Below are positions 59,001-64,000 of a DNA stretch of 64,000 nucleotides, piece after piece. The number at the start of each line of letters is the position of its first letter. The first letter of the stretch is position 1. The notes beneath the pieces are model-generated. The model was not told where the DNA came from, searched no databases, and worked only from the letters and a program-made list of their open reading frames with translations. Origin of the DNA: Paenibacillus glycinis (GTDB lineage: Bacteria > Bacillota > Bacilli > Paenibacillales > Paenibacillaceae). The stretch covers positions 186,001 through 250,000 of the forward strand of contig NZ_JAAAMV010000003.1 of the NCBI RefSeq assembly GCF_009909185.1, written 5' to 3'. Position numbers and translations under genes: made by a program.

Positions 59001-60923
59001 TGCGGCAACATCCGCGAGAGGCGCAGCCGGCATCGCGCTAACGACGTTGGAGAGTCCCTGGTACATGCCTCCCGAGACATTCAATCTGAAGCCGTAAGTC
59101 GTACCGTTCGTCAGCCCCGTTACGATCGCGCTCGTCGAACCGGCGCCAAGGGCTTCCGTCGTCGCCGTCGTCCACGACGTTCCTCCGTTATCGGATTGCT
59201 CCGCGACGACGCTTGAAGCTCCGATCGGAGCCGTGAAGGAGAGACTGACGGTGCCGTCTCCCCTCGTTGCGGCCAAATCGAAGATCGTACCCGGAGGAGT
59301 CACGTCGACTACGTTGGAAATGCCCGGGAAGGAGCCTCCGGACACATTGACCCTGAGCTTGTACGCGGTGCCGTTCGTTAAGCCCGTTACCGTCGCGCCG
59401 GTCGAGCTAGCGGTCAGCGCGACCGAAGTCGTCGCCGTCGTCCACGTCGTTCCGCCGTCCGTCGATTTCTCCACGATGACGGAAGTCGCGCCTGCCGGGG
59501 CGGTAAAGGTCAATGTCGCTTGTCCATCCCCGGGCATGCCGGCGACGTCGCTTAGCGGAGCGATCGGGGTCGCGGTCGCGACGTTGGAAATGCCGGGCTT
59601 GGCGCCTCCCGTGACGTTTACCCGGAATTCGTAGCTCGTCCCGTTCGTTAATCCGGTCACTGTCGCGCCAGTCGAATTCCCGTCAAGCGCTTCCGTCGCG
59701 GCCGTCGTCCACGAGCCTCCTCCGTCGCTCGACTGCTCCACGACGACTGAGGTTGCTCCCGTCGGATGCTTGAAGCTTAATACCGCTTGCCCGTTGCCAG
59801 GGACGGCTTTCACGCTCGATAGCGGAAGCTTCGCCAAGTAGAGGCCGAGGTTCGTCGACGTCGTCGACTTATAATGAAAATAGACGTTATCGTCGGGATT
59901 GACCGCCACGGTAATCCGATTGACGTCGTTCAGAAAATCGGCGCCTCCGACGTATTCCCAAGCTCCGTCTACGTATCGCATGACGTTCGCTTTGTAGGAA
60001 TTCGCACCGAAAGCCACGTACGGCACGTCGGAACTGTCCAGGTCGAACCCCATGAACGTATCCGCTGCCGGCGAAAAGCCGGCGGAACCGATCGTTTCCC
60101 ACGATCCGTTCACGTACCGCTTAACGGTCAGTTTGCCGGACTTCGCTCCATCGATGAAATCCACGTAGGGGACGTCATCCGACGATATTTTGAGCTTGAG
60201 CGTATAGTTCGAATTGACGCCGGTACCCACGGAAGAACCAACCATGCTCCAGATACCGCCGCTATATTGATAGACTTTGACTTGATTGCTGTCCGAGGCG
60301 TCGACGAACGCGACGTATAGCGTATCGTCCGAAGCGATCGCCAATGAAGGGGACGTCGTGCTGTTATTCCACGGAAGCGTGCCGACGTTGGTCCATGTTC
60401 CGCTTACCGGCGTCATGACTATGGTTTTGGTCGATTGGCCGAAATCCGTGAACGCCGTATACGGTTGGTTCTCGCTGTCGAACACCAAGTTCTGGTAGTA
60501 GCCGTTTGCAACAGACAATCCCTCGTTTCCGACTCTTTTCCACTCTCCGGAAACCAGTTGATCGATTTCGACCTTGTTGCCCGCTCCGGTGTTGTTAAAA
60601 GCCATATAAGGCATATTATCGTGATCGAAATACAGTCTCACCATATCGTTCGCTCTCATCGCGAAGGTTGCGGTCGTGCTTACGTCCTGCCAGCTTCCGG
60701 ATACGTATTTCTTCATAAATATCGCAGAGCTCGCCGCATAGACGACATAAGGAACCCCATCGTTATCCAGACTCAGACTGTTGTGCGTTCCCGCGCCGAA
60801 TCCGAAGGATCCTACCGACTCCCAAACGACCGCCGCGTGCGCGGTCGGCAAGACGGTCTGCGACCCGAGAGCCAAAGACAAGCCCAATAGCGCCTTCCCT
60901 AACTTAGTCATGAAACGTTTCAT
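56043..60923 (-). CDS. Giant SLH surface protein with propeller-like N-terminus and nine Fn3 repeats
   Basis: A 1626-residue exported protein. Signal peptide residues 1-30. About 31-365 contains repeated 'DNDGVPYVVYAxxx ... KKYVSGSWQDV' units, each a four-strand blade, so a beta-propeller is likely. Nine tandem Fn3-like repeats of about 88-90 residues follow (about 370-1185), each with 'GATSVxVEQSTDGGTTWTTATT', 'STGATVTGLTNGTxYxFRV' and 'GGxxxGLSNV'. A further beta region with an 'EERKAVEERAKKEEI' helix leads to three SLH motifs at the C-terminus ('SHQAYIHGYADGTFRPSVSVTRAEIAAML' and two more). It would be held on the wall by SLH and present the propeller outward. The RBS AGGAGGGG is 13-14 bases from the ATG. 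Confidence 0.9.
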   Translation of the reverse strand: MKRFMTKLGKALLGLSLALGSQTVLPTAHAAVVWESVGSFGFGAGTHNSLSLDNDGVPYVVYAASSAIFMKKYVSGSWQDVSTTATFAMRANDMVRLYFDHDNMPYMAFNNTGAGNKVEIDQLVSGEWKRVGNEGLSVANGYYQNLVFDSENQPYTAFTDFGQSTKTIVMTPVSGTWTNVGTLPWNNSTTSPSLAIASDDTLYVAFVDASDSNQVKVYQYSGGIWSMVGSSVGTGVNSNYTLKLKISSDDVPYVDFIDGAKSGKLTVKRYVNGSWETIGSAGFSPAADTFMGFDLDSSDVPYVAFGANSYKANVMRYVDGAWEYVGGADFLNDVNRITVAVNPDDNVYFHYKSTTSTNLGLYLAKLPLSSVKAVPGNGQAVLSFKHPTGATSVVVEQSSDGGGSWTTAATEALDGNSTGATVTGLTNGTSYEFRVNVTGGAKPGISNVATATPIAPLSDVAGMPGDGQATLTFTAPAGATSVIVEKSTDGGTTWTTATTSVALTASSTGATVTGLTNGTAYKLRVNVSGGSFPGISNVVDVTPPGTIFDLAATRGDGTVSLSFTAPIGASSVVAEQSDNGGTSWTTATTEALGAGSTSAIVTGLTNGTTYGFRLNVSGGMYQGLSNVVSAMPAAPLADVAATAGNTEAVLTFSAPTGATAVVVEQSTDGGATWNAATTDALNADSTGATITGLTNGTTYRFRVSVTGGAHEGLSNVADALPCLPIADLAATAGPGQAALTFSAASGATTVAVEQSTDGGTSWTTATTTVALSASSTGATVTGLMNGTSYKLRLSVTGGVNNGLSNEASVTPVAPITDLAATANDSQVQLTFTAAAGASSVIAEQSTDGGTSWTTATTDALTASSTSATVTGLTNGTTYKFRISVIGGANEGLSNIVDAKPTLAIGDLTATGGDSQAVLTFSAPTGATAVVVEQSTDGGTTWTAATTDALDADSTGATVTGLTNGTTYHFRVIVTGGAKEGESNVVSALPSIPLNDLTAVAGDASATLQFGAAIGATSVIVEKSADGGTTWTPATTSAALDADSTAAQVTGLVNGTAYLFRLKVAGGVHNGHSNAASATPIGTLGNLAAVPADASVNLNFGQATRAAAVVVEQSADGGTTWTQATTSDSLNASSTSATVTGLINGTAYQFRLHITGGAYDGLSNVVSSTPVARPRIPTKEIVPIVVDGGNNDSQLVNLTIERTTNPDGTKKDTVVYQADKAADSIGKAKELGRMKIRLVIPDSKDEVSELNVELPKATVEEIASGKVDFEIYTDNARIIVPQSSVSGLTDSLYFRLIPLKKEEERKAVEERAKKEEIVKQTNGEHAVQVVARPMTIETNLSSRSADVILPLRDVAIPSDPKEREKYLARLIVFIEHSDGERVIAKPTIVPYKDGGLGVMFTVTKFSTFTILAVDGDLASDLEEQSHQAYIHGYADGTFRPSVSVTRAEIAAMLTRLQLGTEKEAEAIGFEDVKPGHWAEKGIRHVTASGLMNGYSHKEFAPGKAITRGELAVVIARLLSLTDAGTANAADIGGHWAEKQIRLALQAGFMTVDTEGRFRPDDSLTRAEAVTVLNRVMKRGPLQGVTVPTWSDIPVGHWALAQIEEASLTHFFTTEADGKEYLKEREQD

Positions 60924-61198
60924 TATACCTGAGCCACCCCTCCTACTTTGTTCCTATTACTATGACGCAGTTCGACACAAAGAGTCATATAATCATATAT
61001 ATCGACATATAAATGTTTAAAATTCATGTCCAAAGACCTAATTTATTGGAAGAGACAAAAATATTTTATATTTGAAATTGAAAAAACGCTTCCGTCTCGG
61101 AGAGCGTCCATTCATAGATGCGTATGCCAACGCTCTTCGCGCATTTCATTGCGGGCAGCAGGAAATAGGCGCTCATCGACGAATATGCGGCGAGGGAG

Positions 61199-61253
61199 AA
61201 TAAAGTTCTTTAATTGAAAATAAAGTTCTTTAACGCAGAATAAAGTTCTTTAA
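61199..61253. repeat. Three copies of AATAAAGTTCTTTAA at exact 20-bp spacing
   Basis: Copies start at 61199, 61219 and 61239. Each 15-mer has an inverted repeat TAAAG-TT-CTTTA. Further copies occur at 62472-62486 (one mismatch) and, in reverse orientation, at 62687-62701 (exact). Confidence 0.85.
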
Positions 61254-61327
61254 TCAAGAGGTCTCTATTTGACTTTCTAAGTTCGATTTATTTCCGCAAA
61301 AAATAGAATTTGAAATGTGGTTTTCTA

Positions 61328-61356
61328 AAGCACTCCCATCGGGGGTGCTTTTTATT
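61328..61356 (+). terminator. Plus-strand terminator or attenuator before the orphan ORF
   Basis: AAGCACTCCC / GGGGGTGCTT (10 pairs, one G-U) followed by TTTATT. It ends four bases before the RBS of the ORF at 61376, so it may act as a leader attenuator rather than ending a gene; no plus-strand gene lies upstream. Confidence 0.6.
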
Positions 61357-61375
61357 CTTAAGGAGGCAAGGTCAG

Positions 61376-61901
61376 ATGGCGTGGGATCGTCCTTTTCGTA
61401 CTCGCGGCTATCGCGGGGCAGGGCACACCCGAGTACCAAGCTTATACCAGGTTGGCGGGATCTGGGTCGGGTACGGCTCCAAGCCTGCCCACAGAAGGCG
61501 GAGGAGTGGGGAGCATTTACGATCATCCGAACCCGTCGAAGCAACTGAGATCTGATGGCATGATCGTGAATCCTGCTGACGGCGTTTATGGAGATGGCTC
61601 GATTAATGTCCGAGTGGTCTCCGGAGGCGATGGCGAAGGTGGTTCGGCGCCGATCAGCGTAACATTGCAGAACGCGGCAGCATCTCCCGGCAACGGAACT
61701 CCCTTTGCTCCGTCCGACGGCAACGTTACCTTAACCTTCACAATCACTGGAACAAGTACGAGCAGGACAATCGCCTTCGAACTCGCCGATCAAAGCGCTG
61801 TAGTACAAAAGCTCACACTCAGCCCTGCATTCATTCCTCTTGAAAATGAAATCAGACAACAAAACCGCCAAAATGGGGTTTTGTTGTCTTGGAGTTTCTA
61901 A
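61376..61901 (+). pseudogene. Orphan ORF, probably frameshifted
   Basis: AAGGAGG is nine bases before the ATG at 61376, whose frame (MAWDRPFRTRGYRGAG...VGGIWVGYGSKP) ends at 61555. A second frame, +1 relative to it, is open from before 61452 to 61901 and reads like a real beta-rich protein ('GSIYDHPNPSKQLRSDGMIVNPADGVYGDG', 'APISVTLQNAAASPGNG', 'NVTLTFTITGTSTSRTIAFELAD'). The good RBS and the good sequence are thus in different frames. Either the gene is broken or a +1 shift is used. A hairpin (61854-61889) lies inside the last codons. The protein is not recognised. Confidence 0.5.
61854..61889. terminator. Hairpin between converging orphan ORF and cupin gene
   Basis: A 13-bp perfect stem AGACAACAAAACC / GGTTTTGTTGTCT with a ten-base loop. 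On the minus strand it is followed by GATTTCATTTTC, so it probably ends the cupin mRNA. Confidence 0.6.
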
Positions 61902-61911
61902 AGTTCAATGT

Positions 61912-62403
61912 TTATTTTACAAATTCATTTAGCGGTCCTAATGTCACTGCGTTGTATTTCTCGGAAAGCTCCATAACTTTTTCGAAATCCCATGCTGTTG
62001 GAGGTGGAAGTTCTTTACGTGAAGCAGGCTCGGCCATTTCAAGGAACAAGCCTAAGAATTCAGCTCGGTTGAAGAAATTGAGCAAACGTACGGGCTTGTC
62101 GCCGACTGCTCTCACGCCATGAGGTACATTTCTAGGCAGGTAAACGAAGGTGCCTGGCTTGCCGCCCTCCATTTTTTTCCCATCTAAAAAGAATTCCATT
62201 TCGCCTTCAAGGACATAAAAAGCTTCATCTTCCTCTTTATGAATATGATAAGGAGGCTCGAATCCTGCTGGAACCAAACATTCAAACATTGCAAACTTAT
62301 TATCGGTGGATACCGCATCGGCTTTAACAGTTATTAAAGTTCCAACATACCAAAAATCTTTCCCAACTTGGCTTTCTTCTTGCATCATTTTATTATCTGA
62401 CAT
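61912..62403 (-). CDS. Cupin domain protein (quercetin-dioxygenase-like)
   Basis: A 163-residue single cupin. Motif 1 'PYHIHKEEDEAFYVLEGEMEFFLDG' holds H53, H55 and E60 in the HxHx4E spacing; motif 2 'GTFVYLPRNVPHGVRA' holds the third His. The last part ('FLEMAEPASRKELPPPTAWDFEKVMELSEKYNAVTLG') resembles small cupins annotated as quercetin 2,3-dioxygenase-like. The gene is clearly more AT-rich than its neighbours, which suggests recent acquisition. A near copy of the AATAAAGTTCTTTAA repeat lies 70-80 bases upstream. Confidence 0.9.
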   Translation of the reverse strand: MSDNKMMQEESQVGKDFWYVGTLITVKADAVSTDNKFAMFECLVPAGFEPPYHIHKEEDEAFYVLEGEMEFFLDGKKMEGGKPGTFVYLPRNVPHGVRAVGDKPVRLLNFFNRAEFLGLFLEMAEPASRKELPPPTAWDFEKVMELSEKYNAVTLGPLNEFVK

Positions 62404-62471
62404 CGTTTACCCTCCATTTTCTTTTACCTTTTTTCAGTTATGAGGCACAGTGCGATTATATCCATTTCTTT

Positions 62472-62486
62472 AATAAAGTTCTGTAA
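62472..62486. repeat. Fourth copy of the repeat (14 of 15 matches)
   Basis: AATAAAGTTCTGTAA, one mismatch to the tandem unit at 61199. It lies upstream of the cupin gene. Confidence 0.65.
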
Positions 62487-62686
62487 TATACATTGCTAAG
62501 CTTGAATTGTGAGGAAAATGGTAATTCTTTGGGGCAAAAGCGTTATGATTATTTGCTCCAGCATGATCCTAACTTATTTTCAATAATTTCAACCACGGCA
62601 TAACTGTAATTGATCTCATTAATCAACTTTAACTTTCTTGTCGATGATTTCGTTCCTCAAGAACCTTTGATTTTACTGGATCATCA

Positions 62687-62701
62687 TTAAAGAACTTTAT
62701 T
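62687..62701. repeat. Fifth copy of the repeat, inverted
   Basis: TTAAAGAACTTTATT is the exact reverse complement of the unit at 61199-61213, about 1.5 kb away. Confidence 0.75.
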
Positions 62702-62805
62702 TTCTCTCACCAATATGAGAGAACCTTAATCGAATTTCCAGCCTCTGTAATGGAATTGTAATATTTCCTTCATGTTCCTTTCATAAATAGGCCCTATACT
62801 AAACA

Positions 62806-62874
62806 CATGACCCCCCTTTATTATATATTTTCTCTCTTGCGCCTGCGGATATGCCGCAGGCCTCTTTGTTTTTA
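62806..62874 (+). ncRNA. Candidate C-rich small RNA
   Basis: TATACT at 62795-62800 could be a -10 box (the -35 is weak). It is followed by an unpaired ACCCCCCTTT, a U-rich stretch, and a strong plus-strand terminator at 62841-62874. There is no plus-strand gene upstream to explain that terminator. C-rich single-stranded motifs before a terminator are typical of several Firmicute regulatory RNAs. Ends are estimates. Confidence 0.35.
62841..62874 (+). terminator. Orphan plus-strand terminator
   Basis: GCCTGCGG / CCGCAGGC stem, loop ATATG, followed by CTCTTTGTTTTTAT on the plus strand. No plus-strand gene precedes it within 900 bases. Confidence 0.75.
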
Positions 62875-62899
62875 TAGGCCTTCGCCGATAGAGAGACAT

Positions 62900-62927
62900 A
62901 AAAAAAGAGCGCGGCCGCAGCCGCGCT
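62900..62927 (-). terminator. Terminator of the KDPG aldolase gene
   Basis: AGCGCGGC / GCCGCGCT stem with CGCA loop; on the minus strand CTTTTTTT follows. It lies 52 bases past the stop at 62980. Confidence 0.8.
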
Positions 62928-62979
62928 TTCCATACAAAAACCTAACAGATTTTACAAATCGGCGTTGGTTTATTACCAG

Positions 62980-63612
62980 TTAGACCGACTTTGCCGCTTC
63001 GACGAACTTCCTGGCGCGCTCGGTCAGCAGATCGAATCGCCCGCTCTTCACCCACTCCAGATTAACGAGCTTGCTGCCCATGCCGACCGCGCAGGCGCCG
63101 GCCTTGAAGTAGTCGGCGATGTTGGCGAGGTCGACGCCGCCGGTGGCAAGCATCGGGATGCGGTCCAGCGGCGCGCGGATCTCGGTCAAGTATTTCAAGC
63201 CGAGCGAGCCCATCGGGAATATCTTGACCGCTTCGGCGCCGGCTTTCCACGCGCGCACGATTTCCGTCGGCGTCATGACGCCCGGCCATACGGGAACGCC
63301 GGTCTTCAAGCCGTATTCGACGACGGCTTCGTCGAGGTTCGGCGAGATCAGGAACTGCGCGCCGGCCGCGACCGCTTCCTTCGCCATCTCCAGGTCGAGC
63401 ACCGTCCCGGCTCCGATCCCCGCTTGGCTGCCGTACTTGTCCAGCCACCGGCTGATCATGCCGGCTGCGCCTTCGGTGTTCATCGTGATCTCCATCAACG
63501 AGATGCCGCCGGCAAGCAGCGCCTCCGCCGCTCCGTCCGCATGCCGATCCTCGATGCCGCGGAATATTGCCACGACTTTCTCCTGCTTCAATCGTTCCAG
63601 CATCATGCTCAC
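62980..63612 (-). CDS. eda: 2-dehydro-3-deoxyphosphogluconate (KDPG/KHG) aldolase
   Basis: A 210-residue class I aldolase. Active-site residues are visible: R18 in VAIFRG, E41 in LMEITMNT, and the Schiff-base K130 in EAVKIFPMGSLG. 'GIGAGTVLDLEMAKEAVAAGAQFLISPNLDEAVV' and 'PMLATGGVDLANIADYFKAGACAVGMGSKLV' complete the TIM barrel. It splits KDPG into pyruvate and glyceraldehyde 3-phosphate, closing the Entner-Doudoroff or uronate route. No kinase or uronate gene is adjacent in the window. The ATG could be 63612 or 63606. Confidence 0.94.
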   Translation of the reverse strand: MSMMLERLKQEKVVAIFRGIEDRHADGAAEALLAGGISLMEITMNTEGAAGMISRWLDKYGSQAGIGAGTVLDLEMAKEAVAAGAQFLISPNLDEAVVEYGLKTGVPVWPGVMTPTEIVRAWKAGAEAVKIFPMGSLGLKYLTEIRAPLDRIPMLATGGVDLANIADYFKAGACAVGMGSKLVNLEWVKSGRFDLLTERARKFVEAAKSV

Positions 63613-63706
63613 GTTATCGTTTCCCCTTCCGTGAATCGAGCAAAATACGATATCTTGCCGCCCGATGCAAGCCTGCGGCCTCGGCTGAACGCGCGGTTCG
63701 CGCGCT

Positions 63707-64000
63707 TCAATCCCGGTCGCGCCAATAATCCTGCAAGATACGGACGAATACGTTCGGAAATGCCAACGTCTTCATCTCCTCCGGGCCGATCCATGCGTAA
63801 TTCGCCGGCGCGGCAACTTCCCCGTATGACGGCGAGGCTTCCGCCGCCTGTCCCGAGCGATCCGCGGCTTGGACGCCCGCCCGATGCCAGAACCCGAACT
63901 CCGCCCGGAACACCTGCATGTCCCAGACGATATGGCTGAACACATGATCCGTCTCGCCCCACCAGGAGACGGGACGAACGAGCAGGCCGTCCTCGGCCGA
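63707..64000 (-). CDS. mutY: A/G-specific adenine glycosylase, C-terminal part (window edge)
   Basis: The minus strand is open from the right edge to a stop at 63707. The visible part is the MutY C-terminal NUDIX-like domain that reads 8-oxoG: 'DGLLVRPVSWWGETDHVFSHIVWDMQVFRAEF' with the FSHIVWD motif, then 'YAWIGPEEMKTLAFPNVFVRILQDYWRDRD'. The catalytic glycosylase domain and Fe-S cluster lie outside the window. The Met at 63943 is internal and not a start. Confidence 0.82.
   Translation of the reverse strand, partial: SAEDGLLVRPVSWWGETDHVFSHIVWDMQVFRAEFGFWHRAGVQAADRSGQAAEASPSYGEVAAPANYAWIGPEEMKTLAFPNVFVRILQDYWRDRD

Larger units (their letters stand above)
60924..61375. other. AT-rich intergenic region with phased repeats
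   Basis: Upstream region of the SLH-Fn3 gene on the left, three 20-bp-phased repeats at 61199-61253, and a plus-strand terminator-like hairpin at 61328-61356. No coding sequence seen. Confidence 0.6.
62404..62979. other. AT-rich intergenic region with repeats and a possible small RNA
   Basis: Holds the cupin upstream region, two more copies of the repeat (62472-62486, 62687-62701), a candidate plus-strand small RNA (about 62806-62874) and the KDPG aldolase terminator (62900-62927). No protein-coding frame was convincing. Confidence 0.6.

Noticed and set aside
57420-59830. Regular DNA repeats that could suggest a CRISPR-like or satellite array
   Set aside because: The period is about 265 bp, it stays in frame and encodes Fn3 domains, so it is a protein repeat rather than an array.
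61199-61253. A replication origin with iterons
   Set aside because: No replication initiator gene, DnaA boxes or partition genes are nearby, and only three tandem copies exist; kept as an unexplained repeat instead.
1-64000. Prophage, integrated plasmid or complete insertion sequence
   Set aside because: No integrase, transposase, terminase, portal or tail genes were seen on either strand, and no tRNA-linked attachment site was found.

Overview
The window looks like chromosome of an endospore-forming, high-GC Firmicute of the Paenibacillaceae (Paenibacillus or Cohnella type). The evidence is a GerA-type germinant receptor, SLH-anchored surface proteins, CUT1 sugar ABC systems without their own ATPase, a FIMAH tail on a secreted glycosidase, membrane-bound AraC regulators, an aa3-type quinol oxidase and strong AGGAGG ribosome sites. 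No tRNA, rRNA, CRISPR array, complete insertion sequence or prophage was seen.

Layout. 1-4.6 kb: start of an oligopeptide ABC operon (permease cut by the left edge, plus lipoprotein binding protein), an ArsR-type regulator and an AHSA1 protein. 4.8-14.2 kb: a catabolic locus whose two glycosidases, a secreted GH76 endo-alpha-1,6-mannanase with three CBM6-like modules and an intracellular GH125 exo-alpha-1,6-mannosidase, flank a sugar ABC importer. A divergent GntR/LacI-type regulator completes it, and a repeated AGTATATCAAC/TTGATATA motif overlaps the -10 boxes of both divergent promoters. 14.3-19.2 kb: a decayed AraC gene, then a set of small redox enzymes (SDR, NIPSNAP, flavin oxidoreductase, DsbA/FrnE type, tautomerase, nitronate monooxygenase) behind a TetR repressor with matching operators. 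19.3-23.5 kb: a germinant receptor with its B subunit on the opposite strand and a small two-helix protein after the C subunit. 23.7-27.6 kb: DinB, MsrAB fusion, a 35-residue peptide and a NarL-type two-component system.

27.7-34.9 kb: a second sugar ABC importer (binding protein and two permeases) between a cupin-AraC regulator and a large membrane AraC regulator. 35.4-39.9 kb: qoxABCD-type terminal oxidase and a small membrane protein. 40.2-47.0 kb: O-antigen-ligase-like protein and a 1650-residue SLH protein. 47.2-55.8 kb: a patchwork of small accessory genes (FMN reductase, DUF896, APH-type kinase, GIY-YIG, DUF3817, aldo/keto reductase, AraC, two SDRs, TetR), several with clear operators. 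56.0-60.9 kb: a 1626-residue SLH protein with a propeller-like N-terminus and nine near-identical Fn3 repeats. 61.0-62.9 kb: an AT-rich island with a 20-bp-phased repeat, an orphan possibly frameshifted ORF, a cupin and a possible small RNA. 63.0-64.0 kb: KDPG aldolase and the C-terminal end of MutY.

The most coherent system is the alpha-mannan locus: extracellular GH76 cutting, ABC uptake of mannooligosaccharides, intracellular GH125 trimming, and repression by the divergent regulator. The least explained signals are the repeat island at 61.2-62.7 kb, the orphan-strand terminators and the hairpin enclosing a start site at 49.46-49.50 kb. All functions are inferred from reading the sequence; no database search was run.
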